A stretch of DNA of 64,000 bases from Nocardia sp. NBC_00508 (GTDB lineage: Bacteria; Actinomycetota; Actinomycetes; Mycobacteriales; Mycobacteriaceae): positions 3,844,001 to 3,908,000 of the forward strand of contig NZ_CP107852.1 of assembly GCF_036346875.1 (NCBI RefSeq), read 5' to 3'. Positions within the stretch are counted from its first letter, which is position 1, and each line of letters opens with the position of its first letter. The notes under the pieces were generated by a model, which had not been told where the DNA came from, searched no databases, and saw only the letters and a program-made list of their open reading frames with translations. Below, in pieces: positions 25,993 through 34,063 of this stretch. The translations under genes were made by a program, and so were the position numbers.

Positions 25993-27073
25993 AAGCCAGC
26001 AATCGATGGGCTTCGGCCTCGACCTCGGCGCGGTCCGCAGCAGACAGCGGACGCAGCGGACATACCTTCAGCAGCTCGGCATCGTCGGTCCGCGAACGGG
26101 TCCACGTCGCGGCGACCGTGCCGTCGACCAGCACCGTTGCGGCAATGGCCGCTCCGACACAAACCTGTGCACGCACGTCGTCGGTCATGATCCTGGTCCG
26201 GTCGGTGTGTCCGAGCAGCGCCGCGTCGAACTCTGGCAGGAACCGCACCGGCGCGGGGATATCCGCCGACGGCCGCGGCGCGTCCGGCAAGTCGAACAGC
26301 TCCCTGCCGAATTCATCGGCGTATAACCGCAGTTCGGTGCGCAACTGCTCGAACACCGCCCGCAGGCCGCTCACCCCGGACCAGGCCCTGGCGTCGGCGA
26401 CGGTGGCGGGCCCGAACGCCGCCAGGTACCGACGGATCAATTGACGCCGGTCCTCGTCCGTGGCCTCCATTCGCATGCCGATCCATTCGGTACCGGCGAA
26501 CGGCGTCGCACCTCGGACGTTCCAGGTGCCACTCGGCGCCGGGTGCACGAACGGTGTCAGATACTGCACCGTCCAGCCCAGCGCGGTCGGGTCCGCGCCC
26601 GGCCGTCGCCGAGCGAGCAGCTTGCCCAGCTCGGGCCGGGTCAAAACTCGCCCGTCGGCCACCAACTCCCTGGCCTCGGCGACCAACGCATCGAGGTCGA
26701 CACCAACGGTCCGGCGCCCGAAGGCGTTGTGCTGCACCCGCCGCAGCAACGGCGCGAGCACAGGGCGGACAAGCCGGAAGTCCGGCATCGACATCAGGTG
26801 CTGGGTGGCTCGCATCATCGTCGAGCGCACCAGCGTCCGGTCCTCGATCGCCTCGGTCAGATCACGAATGGTGAAGCGCTCCAGCCGATTCCACAGCGCC
26901 AAATACGGCAGGTTCGGGTCCTGCGCATTGAGCCCGAGTAGCTGTTCCACCGCGGTGACGACTGGCAGGTCCGCAGGACGCAGCAGCAGTTGTCGCTCCA
27001 GCAGCGCACGGTTGAGCGCCCGCGAGCTCAGCACGCCGGAGTGCGGGCGACGTGCGGGCCCGCGGGCACCCAT
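25946..27073 (-). CDS. AlkZ-like winged-helix DNA-binding protein (HTH_42)
   Basis: A 375-aa protein of the YcaQ/AlkZ-type family: SRALNRALLERQLLLRP, then QLLGLNAQDPNLPYLALWNRL, RSTMMRATQHLMSMPDFRLVRPVL and a C-terminal PENTRGDVWLLR. Some relatives are interstrand-crosslink glycosylases; others have only been predicted. ATG 27073 (MGARGPARRP) is 1 bp from the stop of the epoxide hydrolase, so they form a tight operon, and it may protect against or sense the same chemical stress. Catalytic residues cannot be verified by eye. Confidence 0.8.
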   Translation of the reverse strand: MGARGPARRPHSGVLSSRALNRALLERQLLLRPADLPVVTAVEQLLGLNAQDPNLPYLALWNRLERFTIRDLTEAIEDRTLVRSTMMRATQHLMSMPDFRLVRPVLAPLLRRVQHNAFGRRTVGVDLDALVAEARELVADGRVLTRPELGKLLARRRPGADPTALGWTVQYLTPFVHPAPSGTWNVRGATPFAGTEWIGMRMEATDEDRRQLIRRYLAAFGPATVADARAWSGVSGLRAVFEQLRTELRLYADEFGRELFDLPDAPRPSADIPAPVRFLPEFDAALLGHTDRTRIMTDDVRAQVCVGAAIAATVLVDGTVAATWTRSRTDDAELLKVCPLRPLSAADRAEVEAEAHRLLAFTLPENTRGDVWLLR

Positions 27074-27074
27074 A

Positions 27075-28337
27075 TCAGCCCAGCTTTCGGAAGAACGTGC
27101 GCAGGTCGTCCGCCACCGCCTGCGGTTCTTCCATGGCCAGGAAGTGCCCGCCGCGGCCCAGCTCGGTCCACCGCACGATGTGATGGTCACGTTCGGCCCA
27201 CCGGCGAACGGTCACGTCGTGGGCCGAGACCAGGACGCCGGTCGGTACCGTTCCGCGTGTTGTGGTCGTCCATTCAGCGCCGCCGTCGCCCGAGTCGCCG
27301 TCCGAATGCTCGGCACCTGATTGCTCGGCACCCCAGTCGCCGTCCGGTCCGGCGGCCTCGTCGCCGGACCACTCGGCGGCGCTCCAGTCGTTCGCGGAGA
27401 TCTCCTCGTAGTAGACCTGTGCCGCTGAGCCCGCCGTTCCGGTAAACCAGTACAGCGACACATCGAGCAGCATGCGATCACGGTCGATGCTGTCCTCCGG
27501 CAGCCCGTCCTCGGGCATGGTCAGCTCCTTGAACTTCTCCACGATCCAGGCGAGCTGGCCGACCGGCGAATCGTGCAGCCCGAAGGCGACCGTCTGTGGC
27601 CGCTTCGAATTGCATTGCAAGTAGGCATCATTGAAATTCTGCATCCGCTGCCAGCGCTGCTGCTCGACCTCGCTGAGCCCATCCATCTCCCCCTCGATGC
27701 CGATCGGGAAGGTGATCATGCCGTTGACGTGAACCCCGACCACCCGGTCCGGATCCTGCTTGCCCACCTGCGGGGCGACCCACGAACCGGTGTCGTAGCC
27801 GTGCACACCGTAGTTGTCGTACCCGAGCCGAGCCATTATCTGTGTGAACGCCGCCGCCATCTTGGCGGCGCTCATGCCGGGCCCGGCCAACGGCGTGGAG
27901 AACCCGAAACCGGGCAAGGATGCGATCACCAGGTGAAACGCGTCGGCCGGAGCACCGCCGTGCGAACGGGGATCCGACAGCGGACCGATCACGTCGAGGA
28001 AATCGGTGAACCCGCCGGGCCAGCCGTGCAGCAGCAACAGTGGTGTGGCGTCCGCTTCCGGCGAGCGTACGTGGAGGAAGTGGATATTCTGCCCGTCGAC
28101 GTCGGTGACGAAGTGCGGAAGCTCGTTGAGCAGCGCTTCCTGCGCCCTCCAATCGAAGCGGGTGCGCCACTGCACGGCAAGGTCTTTCAGGTAGTCGACG
28201 GGCACACCACGGCTCCAGCCGACACCGGGCAGCTCATCCGGCCAGCGGGTGTTGACCAACCGCGCGTGCAGGTCATCGAGCTGGGCCTGCGGGATCTCGA
28301 TGCGGAAGGGACGGATGCTCTGCGGGGTGTTTGTCAT
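27075..28337 (-). CDS. Epoxide hydrolase, EHN domain type, with acidic insert
   Basis: A 420-aa soluble-type epoxide hydrolase. The N-terminal EHN lid (IRPFRIEIPQAQLDDLHARLVNTRWPDEL) precedes an alpha/beta fold: HGWPG oxyanion motif (104-108), nucleophile Asp182 in GYDTG and catalytic His398 in RGGHFLAME. Between the cap and the C-terminal strand lies an Asp/Glu/Gly/Ser-rich insert of about 45 residues (314-360). It is absent from typical 380-aa members and probably disordered. The enzyme hydrolyses epoxides of xenobiotics or fatty acids; the substrate is unknown. A 23-bp operator lies 21 bp upstream. Confidence 0.92.
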   Translation of the reverse strand: MTNTPQSIRPFRIEIPQAQLDDLHARLVNTRWPDELPGVGWSRGVPVDYLKDLAVQWRTRFDWRAQEALLNELPHFVTDVDGQNIHFLHVRSPEADATPLLLLHGWPGGFTDFLDVIGPLSDPRSHGGAPADAFHLVIASLPGFGFSTPLAGPGMSAAKMAAAFTQIMARLGYDNYGVHGYDTGSWVAPQVGKQDPDRVVGVHVNGMITFPIGIEGEMDGLSEVEQQRWQRMQNFNDAYLQCNSKRPQTVAFGLHDSPVGQLAWIVEKFKELTMPEDGLPEDSIDRDRMLLDVSLYWFTGTAGSAAQVYYEEISANDWSAAEWSGDEAAGPDGDWGAEQSGAEHSDGDSGDGGAEWTTTTRGTVPTGVLVSAHDVTVRRWAERDHHIVRWTELGRGGHFLAMEEPQAVADDLRTFFRKLG

Positions 28338-28357
28338 GAATCCAACGGTATGGAAGC

Positions 28358-28380
28358 CTTAGGACAACTTCGTTCCTAAG
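28358..28380. promoter_or_regulatory. Operator CTTAGGA-N9-TCCTAAG before epoxide hydrolase
   Basis: A perfect 7-bp inverted repeat with a 9-bp spacer lies 21 bp upstream of the epoxide hydrolase ATG. The same arms and spacing, and the same last spacer base context, recur before the dioxygenase gene at 29263-29285, so one regulator probably controls both. The regulator is not identified in this window. Confidence 0.75.
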
Positions 28381-28457
28381 AGCGAACGGCTGCTGCTATC
28401 GAGCCGAACGCCGCCCCGGCTCGAGTGCACAAGGACGGCGTCCGGTGAGCGGAACTG

Positions 28458-29243
28458 TCAGCTGGTCAGACCGACGCGTGGGTAGCGCGGAGTATCGAGC
28501 GGTCGTCCCGGCTCGATACCGACCACCTCGTCCTGATAGGTCTCTTCCGGTGTGGGGTGGTAGGTCGCCGCGGCGTCCATATACACGGTCGCCAAACTTA
28601 TTCGAGCGGTGTCGGTTTCGTTGGTTCCGGCCATATGCACAGTCCAGGAATGATGGAAGGTGCAGTCGCCCGCGCGCAGCGGAACGGTGGCCTGCGGCCA
28701 CCATCGCAACTCCGGGCGAGCGTCGAACGGTTCGGCGGATGACGCGCCACTGCCCTCGGGCCAGACATGTGAGCCAGGGATGAAGGTCATGCAGCCGCGC
28801 TCCGCCGGCACATCGACCAGCGCAACCCACGCGGTCAGCGTCACATCGGCCCCGGCGATCGGGAACGCCGGATTGTCGATGTGCAGCGGTGTCCTCGTCG
28901 CTCCGATGGTTCGCTTACGCAGCAACTCGCTCTTGAACAACCGAAGTGGTTGTCCGGCCAACTTTTCCGCGATGCCGGTGATGCCGGGATGCAGCGCGAG
29001 CCTGCGCATAACCGCGCTCTTGACCTCCGGTGCGGCAACCCAATCCATCACATTGCCGTTGCCTTCCTCGTCCCAGGATGCCTTCTCGTGTAGATCGAGC
29101 AGTTCCCGCGCATCGGCGAGGAACTCCCGCACCTCGTCGGCACTGAGCACCCGCGGGATGTGCACAAAGCCCTGGCTGCGGTAGCGTTCCACTAGATCGG
29201 ACGAAAGTCCTTCAGGTATAACGATATTCGTCATTTCAGTCAT
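28458..29243 (-). CDS. Phytanoyl-CoA dioxygenase family enzyme (Fe(II)/2-oxoglutarate)
   Basis: A 261-aa enzyme with the iron triad His121 and Asp123 (PLHIDNPAF) and His203 (WTVHMAG), and the 2-oxoglutarate-binding Arg214 (TARISL). It hydroxylates a small or lipid substrate with 2-oxoglutarate and oxygen; the substrate is not readable. ATG 29243 is chosen because it lies 20 bp from the operator and starts before the conserved FVHIPRVLSADEV; the longer frame runs through the operator. A 120-bp gap separates it from the epoxide hydrolase gene downstream. Confidence 0.88.
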   Translation of the reverse strand: MTEMTNIVIPEGLSSDLVERYRSQGFVHIPRVLSADEVREFLADARELLDLHEKASWDEEGNGNVMDWVAAPEVKSAVMRRLALHPGITGIAEKLAGQPLRLFKSELLRKRTIGATRTPLHIDNPAFPIAGADVTLTAWVALVDVPAERGCMTFIPGSHVWPEGSGASSAEPFDARPELRWWPQATVPLRAGDCTFHHSWTVHMAGTNETDTARISLATVYMDAAATYHPTPEETYQDEVVGIEPGRPLDTPRYPRVGLTS

Positions 29244-29262
29244 GAGCTCATGGTAGGAACCA

Positions 29263-29285
29263 CTTAGGACGAGACCGTTCCTAAG
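29263..29285. promoter_or_regulatory. Operator CTTAGGA-N9-TCCTAAG before dioxygenase
   Basis: A second perfect copy of the dyad at 28358-28380 lies 20 bp upstream of the phytanoyl-CoA dioxygenase-family ATG. Arms and spacing are identical and the inner spacer differs, which is expected for a protein-binding site and not a copied segment. Confidence 0.75.
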
Positions 29286-29610
29286 TTCGCCGGATCGGGA
29301 TCGCCCCGAATCGTGCACATCGGGCGCCGTGCGGCCCGTGGAGTCGGCTCGGGCGCGGCGATGACAGTCCGGTGTTGACGTCGGCGAGTGGTGTGCGGCC
29401 AACGCGCCACACCGGGAGCGATTGCCGCGTGTCGATCAGCGTGTACAGCAACCGGTGCGTACCGATGAGGACGCCGTGTCGCCGAGCTGATCAGCCACCG
29501 CCGCGCCCGCTGGATCGGGCCACGCCCTCGATGCTGTCATCAGCGGCGGCGCCATCCAGGATTGCACGAGCACCGGTCGGCGCGCCCGCCACCGGCTGAT
29601 GAAGGGGCAA
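29286..29610. other. Intergenic, no gene seen
   Basis: I see no supported coding region, RNA or repeat here. Short open frames lack ribosome sites and family resemblance. Confidence 0.6.
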
Positions 29611-29657
29611 CAAAAGACAGCAGGTCAGGGCAATTAAAACCTGCCCTGACCTGCTGT
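29611..29657 (-). terminator. Terminator of tRNA-Ser
   Basis: On the minus strand a perfect 16-bp stem (29617-29657, loop of 9) is followed by CTTTTG. It lies 5 bp beyond the tRNA 3' end. The stem core GCAGGTCAGG/CCTGACCTGC is shared with the terminator at 24062-24099, with paired substitutions at two positions. Confidence 0.85.
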
Positions 29658-29662
29658 TTCGG

Positions 29663-29747
29663 CGGAGGATAGGGGATTTGAACCCCTGAGGGCGTTAACC
29701 CAACCCGCGTTCCAGGCGAGCGCCATAGGCCACTAGGCGAATCCTCC
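29663..29747 (-). tRNA. tRNA-Ser (anticodon GGA)
   Basis: The acceptor stem GGAGGAT/ATCCTCC with discriminator G, the D arm TCGCCTAGTGGCCTATGGCG and the anticodon loop CTGGAAC (GGA) are all present. A long variable arm typical of serine tRNAs and the T arm with GGTTCAAATCC are also seen. It reads UCC/UCU codons. The 3' CCA is not fully encoded (GCCG follows). Confidence 0.95.
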
Positions 29748-29877
29748 GTGCAGCAGCATACCGGTAGCCCCCGGTCGGTCGCCAAATAGGGCCCGGGGAG
29801 GGGGTGAAGTGCCTGGTGAGGCGACGTGGCGGACCCGGGGGATGGGGTTGGGCGCCGGAGCCGCTACACTGGCCAAC

Positions 29878-29967
29878 GGATCCCGCGCGGCGCGCATCCT
29901 GTGAATCCCCCCAGGGCCGGAAGGCAGCAAGGGTCAACGGGCTCTGCCGGGTGCGCGGGGTCCCCTT
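29878..29967 (+). ncRNA. ffs: Signal recognition particle RNA (4.5S type)
   Basis: The universally conserved helix-8 motif is present (CAGGGCCGGAAGGCAGCAAG, then GGTCAACGGGCTCTG), and the outer strands GGATCCCGCGC... and ...GCGCGGGGTCC pair to close it. It scaffolds Ffh for co-translational targeting to the membrane. A -10 box TACACT (29865-29870) lies 8 bp before the predicted 5' end. Ends are approximate. Confidence 0.92.
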
Positions 29968-30150
29968 TCATTAGGGCTCGCGCGGACGGGTGATCCGCCG
30001 TCGGATAACGCCTCCAATTCCGAGCAGCACACGGGTAACGTGAACACCGTCCGCGGATGCACGTGCGTCTGTACGGATACATGTTCGGCCGCCGCCGCAC
30101 ATCGGTCCGGCCAACCCATCGTCCCTTCGCTGCTTGAAAGGCTGCCCAGG

Positions 30151-31440
30151 ATGCCCCGGCAAACGCAGATCGGTTTGATGAGCCAAGAGGAACTCGTGCT
30201 CGAGCACGATACCCAGACCGCGAACTATGCGACGCTCCAGACCGAGAAGCTCACGCTGGACCTGACCCGCGGGAAACCTTCGCCGGAACAACTCGACCTG
30301 TCCGCCGCGCTGCTCGAACTGCCCGGCGAGGGGGATTTCCGCGACGGGACCGGCACCGATTGCCGCAACTACGGTGGCCTGCACGGTCTCCCGGAGCTGC
30401 GCGCGATCTTCGGTGAACTGCTGAACATCCCGGTGGACAACCTGCTCGCGGGCAACAACGCCAGCCTCGAGCTGATGCACGACGTGATCACTTACGCGAT
30501 GCTGTACGGCACCAACGACTCCGAGCGTCGCTGGGCCGCCGAGGACACACTGAAGTTCCTGTGTCCCGCCCCCGGCTACGACCGGCACTTCGCCATCACC
30601 GAGGCGCTCGGCTTCGAGATGATTCCGATCCCGATGCGCCACGACGGCCCGGACGTCCACGCCATCGCCGAACTGCTGGCGAACGACCCGCAGATCAAGG
30701 GTCTGTGGGCGGTGCCGAACTACGCCAACCCGACGGGTGTCACGTTTTCCGAAGAGGTTGTCCGCGAATTGGTTTCGATGCCCGCCGCGGCACCGGACTT
30801 CCGGCTGTTCTGGGACAACGCCTACGCGGTGCACCCGCTCACCGATACCGCGGCCCCGGTATTCGACGTGCTCGGCATGGCCGCCGCGGCCGGAAACCCG
30901 AACCGTCCATTGGTGTTCGCCTCCACCTCGAAGATCACCTTCGCCGGCGCGGGCGTGAGCTTCATCGGCGCTTCGACGGCCGATCTGGACTGGTACCTGA
31001 GCCATGCGTCGAAGAAGAGCATCGGCCCGGACAAGATCAACCAGTTGCGCCACCTGCGCTTCTTCAAGGACGCCGACGGCGTGCGCGCGCACATGCAGAA
31101 GCACCGCGCCATTCTGGAGCCGAAGTTCGCGCTGGTGCTGAAGATCCTGGAGGACCGTCTCGGCGCGTCCAAGGTGGCGTCCTGGACCGAGCCGAAGGGC
31201 GGCTACTTCATCAGCCTGGACGTGCTCGAGGGCACCGCGGCGCGGGTGATCGCGCTCGCCAAGGACGCGGGCATCGCGCTGACCGCGGCGGGCTCCGCCT
31301 TCCCATGCCGGAACGACTCGGAGGACAAGAACATTCGCATCGCGCCGAGCTTCCCGAAGCTTCCGGAGCTGGAGAAGGCGATGGACGGCTTGGCCACCTG
31401 CGTGCTGCTCGCGGCCACCGAGAAACTGCTCGGCAAGTAG
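30151..31440 (+). CDS. aspC: Aspartate aminotransferase, type Ic (AspC/Rv3722c-like)
   Basis: About 429 aa from ATG 30151 (ATG 30178 is possible). It is a PLP-dependent fold type I enzyme. The family pattern LTLDLTRGKPSPEQLDLS, NYGGLHGLPELR, NPTGVTFS and the PLP lysine K261 in FASTSKITFAGAG match the Ic subgroup, which includes M. tuberculosis Rv3722c, an aspartate aminotransferase central to nitrogen flow. It would transfer the amino group between aspartate and 2-oxoglutarate. It follows the SRP RNA, as in mycobacteria. Confidence 0.88.
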   Translation: MPRQTQIGLMSQEELVLEHDTQTANYATLQTEKLTLDLTRGKPSPEQLDLSAALLELPGEGDFRDGTGTDCRNYGGLHGLPELRAIFGELLNIPVDNLLAGNNASLELMHDVITYAMLYGTNDSERRWAAEDTLKFLCPAPGYDRHFAITEALGFEMIPIPMRHDGPDVHAIAELLANDPQIKGLWAVPNYANPTGVTFSEEVVRELVSMPAAAPDFRLFWDNAYAVHPLTDTAAPVFDVLGMAAAAGNPNRPLVFASTSKITFAGAGVSFIGASTADLDWYLSHASKKSIGPDKINQLRHLRFFKDADGVRAHMQKHRAILEPKFALVLKILEDRLGASKVASWTEPKGGYFISLDVLEGTAARVIALAKDAGIALTAAGSAFPCRNDSEDKNIRIAPSFPKLPELEKAMDGLATCVLLAATEKLLGK

Positions 31441-31551
31441 TCGGGGACAGATCACACCAGCGGCGCCCGGCACGGACTTCGTGCCGGGCGTTCGCCTCAT
31501 GAGGCGCAGGCCCGAAGACGTCCGTTCCAGTCGCCCTGGGCGGAGCCAGCT

Positions 31552-31832
31552 GCCGAGCGAAGGCTGAGGTTGCCGCTGGAGTGCCGGACCGAGCGAAGGC
31601 TGAGGTTGCCGCTGGAGCGCCGGACCGAGCGAAGGCGCTGAGGTAGCCGCTGGAGCGCCGGACCGAGCGAAGGCTGAGGTTGCCGCTGGAGCGCCGGACC
31701 GAGCGAAGGCTGAGGTTGCCGCTGGAGCGCCGGACCGAGCGAAGGCTGAGGTAGCGGCTGGAGCGCCGGACCGAGCGAAGGCTGAGGTAGCCGCAGGAGC
31801 GCCGGACCGAGCGAAGGCGAGGTAGCCGCCTA
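31552..31832. repeat. 36-bp tandem repeat, about 7.7 copies
   Basis: The unit ACCGAGCGAAGGCTGAGG, then TTGCCGCTGGAGCGCCGG, is repeated head to tail with few changes. Copy 3 has a 2-bp insertion, and copies 6-8 read GTAG for GTTG. The repeat ends at the stop codon of the SRPBCC gene. The insertion breaks any long reading frame, so it is not a repeat domain of a protein. The rest of the 31441-31829 gap holds nothing else. Confidence 0.9.
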
Positions 31833-32270
31833 GCCGGTCTCCAACAGGCTCTTGAGTTGCGCGAGGTCGGCACGGTTCGCCCGTCGAACCGCCGCCTCGA
31901 TCAGCGGTGCGGCGAGTTTTCCGAACCCGCTGGGCTCGCCGCGGTTGCGCAGCGTCATGCGGGTGCCGCCCTCTGGGGTGTCGGCCCAGGTGTAGGTCGT
32001 TTCCATCGGAAACGGGCCGTCCGCCGTGCGCATCACCAACCGCTCGCCCGGCACGAAGTCGACGACCTCATAGATGTAGGCCAGCCGACGCCCCAGGAAG
32101 TGGGCGACGAACGCCATCCGCGAGCCGACCCGCAGCGGCGGATCCGTCTCCCAGATGACGCTGCGGATGCGCCGATACCAGGCGGGAGCGTGAGTCGGGT
32201 CTCCGGCGAAGGCCGCGACCAGCTCACGCGAGCGGTCGATCTCGACTTCGGTCAGCACGTCGACGGCCAT
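31830..32270 (-). CDS. SRPBCC (polyketide cyclase-like) protein
   Basis: A 146-aa helix-grip protein: MAVDVLTEVEIDRSRELVAAFAGDPTHAPAWYRRIRSV, then VGSRMAFVAHFLGRRLAYIYEVVDFVPGERLVMRT and ETTYTWADTPEGGTRMTLRNRG. Such proteins bind hydrophobic ligands. The stop lies at the very edge of the 36-bp tandem repeat. It starts 9 bp after the methyltransferase stop on the same strand, so the two genes are probably one operon. Confidence 0.85.
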   Translation of the reverse strand: MAVDVLTEVEIDRSRELVAAFAGDPTHAPAWYRRIRSVIWETDPPLRVGSRMAFVAHFLGRRLAYIYEVVDFVPGERLVMRTADGPFPMETTYTWADTPEGGTRMTLRNRGEPSGFGKLAAPLIEAAVRRANRADLAQLKSLLETG

Positions 32271-32279
32271 CGGGCCGAT

Positions 32280-33149
32280 TCAGCGTGGTTTGTGTGCGAG
32301 GACGGCGAACATGGTGACCGAGAGGTGGATGTCGCCGCTTGCCGCGCCCGCCTCGAGGTCGGTGAGCAGTCGATCGCGCTCCGCCTCGGTGATCGCGCCG
32401 CGCGCGACCGCCATCGCCGAGATCCTGGTGACCAGCGAACCGGCGCCGACGCTGCGGTCCTGCACCAGGGCTTGCGAGCCGATGTCGTCGACCACCAGCC
32501 CGGCCTTGGTGAGCACGCCGGGGAGGCGGCGGCCGGCCAGCGGGTTGGTGGTCGCGGACACGAGCGTGTCGATCACCTCGCGCACGACCCGCCGGTCGCC
32601 GGGGTGCATGATCGCCGTGCCCCAGTCGCTGTCCACCACCACGACGCGGCCGCCGGGCCGCAGCACGCGTGCGATCTGGTTCGCCGCGCGGGCGGGGGCG
32701 GTCAGGTGCTGGAAGACGCGCTCGCACAGCACGGCGTCGAAGCTGTCCGCGCCGAACGGCACGCCGTAGGCGTCGCCGGAATGGAACTTGGCCGTGGAGC
32801 CGGCCTCGGCGGCTCGGCGTTCGGCGGAGGCGAGCAGGTGTGGATCGGGCTCGACGCCGACGGCGCTGCCGTTCGGGCCCACCGTTTCGGCGAAGGCGAT
32901 GACCTCCGTGCCGGTGCCGGAGCCGATGTCCACGGCGTGCTCTCCGGGTCGCAGCGCGAGCGCTTCGTGCGCCCAGGTGCGCAAGCGGCGGATACCGGGC
33001 AGCGCGGCCTGGAGGTCGCGCACGTCGACGAGCTGGTCCCGGCCTGCTCGGTCGAACCGATCTGGACGCAATCCGGAGGTGTTCATGGGCCTGTGTCCAT
33101 CCCTGGCCGTTGCCGTCGTGTTGGTCGGTGTCGCCGTCATCTGAGGCAT
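32280..33149 (-). CDS. SAM-dependent class I methyltransferase
   Basis: About 289 aa from ATG 33149; ATG 33140 or 33086 are alternatives. SAM motif I is AVDIGSGTGTEVIAFAETVG, motif II is AVGVEPDPHLLASAERRA and motif IV is SFDAVLCERVFQHLTAPARAANQIARVLRPGGRVVVVDSD. It resembles ubiquinone/menaquinone-type and small-molecule methyltransferases. The substrate is not identified. The next gene is SRPBCC; co-transcription suggests a shared hydrophobic substrate. Confidence 0.85.
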   Translation of the reverse strand: MPQMTATPTNTTATARDGHRPMNTSGLRPDRFDRAGRDQLVDVRDLQAALPGIRRLRTWAHEALALRPGEHAVDIGSGTGTEVIAFAETVGPNGSAVGVEPDPHLLASAERRAAEAGSTAKFHSGDAYGVPFGADSFDAVLCERVFQHLTAPARAANQIARVLRPGGRVVVVDSDWGTAIMHPGDRRVVREVIDTLVSATTNPLAGRRLPGVLTKAGLVVDDIGSQALVQDRSVGAGSLVTRISAMAVARGAITEAERDRLLTDLEAGAASGDIHLSVTMFAVLAHKPR

Positions 33150-33362
33150 GGCCTGGAGCCTACGCGGCGTGTCGTCTACCCGCGCGTAAGCCATGTGAGG
33201 TGGGTCATCATGCATGTGTATTGTCGATGAACTGGGCGCTTCAGTGAGTACATGGGTAACTCGTCGGGCACGCCCAAAACAGAAGTGGCACCAAACGCAG
33301 GACCTGAGCGCGGATCCTGCGGCACCTACTAGTGCAGCCTGAATACGCGGAGAGGCGGGACA

Positions 33363-33938
33363 GTGAGTCGCACGCTGTGCCTGGCGCAGGACGCCGCGGC
33401 GGACGAGCTTCTGACCGAGGACCACTTCGCCACGCTGCTCGGGATGCTCCTGGACCAGCAGTACCCGATGGAGCATGCCTTCCGCGGCCCGAAGAAGATC
33501 GCCGACCGCATGGGCGGCTTCGACATCCATCGCATCGCCGAGGCAGACCCGCAGGAGTTCGAAGACCTCGCGGCGACGCCGCCCGCCATCCACCGCTACG
33601 GGCGTTCGATGGCCCGGCGCGCCCAGGAACTGGCTCGCTACGTCATCGAGAACTACGACGGCAAGGCCGAGAACATCTGGACCGCGGGCGACCCGGACGG
33701 CAAAGAAGTGCTGCGCCGCCTGAAGGACCTGCCCGGCTACGGCGAGCAGAAGGCGAAGATCTTTCTGGCCCTGCTCGGCAAGCAGCGTGGCGTGCGGCCG
33801 GAGGGGTGGCGCGCGGCGGCGGGCGCGTACGGCGAGGAGGGCTCGCGCCGCTCGGTTGCCGACGTGACGGACGCCGAATCCCTCGCGCAGGTACGGGAAT
33901 TCAAGAAGCAGGCGAAAGCGGCCGCCAAATCGACGTAG
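33363..33938 (+). CDS. HhH-GPD base-excision DNA repair protein
   Basis: A 191-aa DNA glycosylase-type protein. The N-terminal helical part (DEDHFATLLGMLLDQQYPMEHAF-like) is followed by the helix-hairpin-helix LKDLPGYGEQKAKIFLALLGKQ. The catalytic Asp typical of GPD proteins is not certain by eye. GTG 33363 follows GGAGAGGCGGGA, a good ribosome site. The C-terminus is Lys/Ala-rich (KKQAKAAAKST), which may help DNA binding. It is divergent from the methyltransferase gene. Confidence 0.82.
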   Translation: MSRTLCLAQDAAADELLTEDHFATLLGMLLDQQYPMEHAFRGPKKIADRMGGFDIHRIAEADPQEFEDLAATPPAIHRYGRSMARRAQELARYVIENYDGKAENIWTAGDPDGKEVLRRLKDLPGYGEQKAKIFLALLGKQRGVRPEGWRAAAGAYGEEGSRRSVADVTDAESLAQVREFKKQAKAAAKST

Positions 33939-34063
33939 TGCGGCAGCCGTAACTCGCAGGTTGCCTATTTGAAATCTTCCTGCGTTTTTTCCTCGTTCTT
34001 CCGGAGTTTGTGCCCGATGCTTTCGGCTGGAACAGCTCCAGCTGAGATGAGGGATTGCAGGAC

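Noticed and set aside
29372..29599. 75-aa plus-strand frame in the intergenic region before tRNA-Ser
   Set aside because: No ribosome site, no family resemblance, and Arg/Pro-rich composition typical of random frames in GC-rich DNA.
31552..31832. CRISPR array
   Set aside because: The units are adjacent with no unique spacers, and no cas genes are in the window.
31211..31873. A minus-strand frame with a 12-residue repeated motif (SVRRSSGNLSLR)
   Set aside because: The repeat is a translation of the 36-bp tandem array. The frame is broken by a 2-bp insertion in copy 3, and the frame also runs inside aspC.
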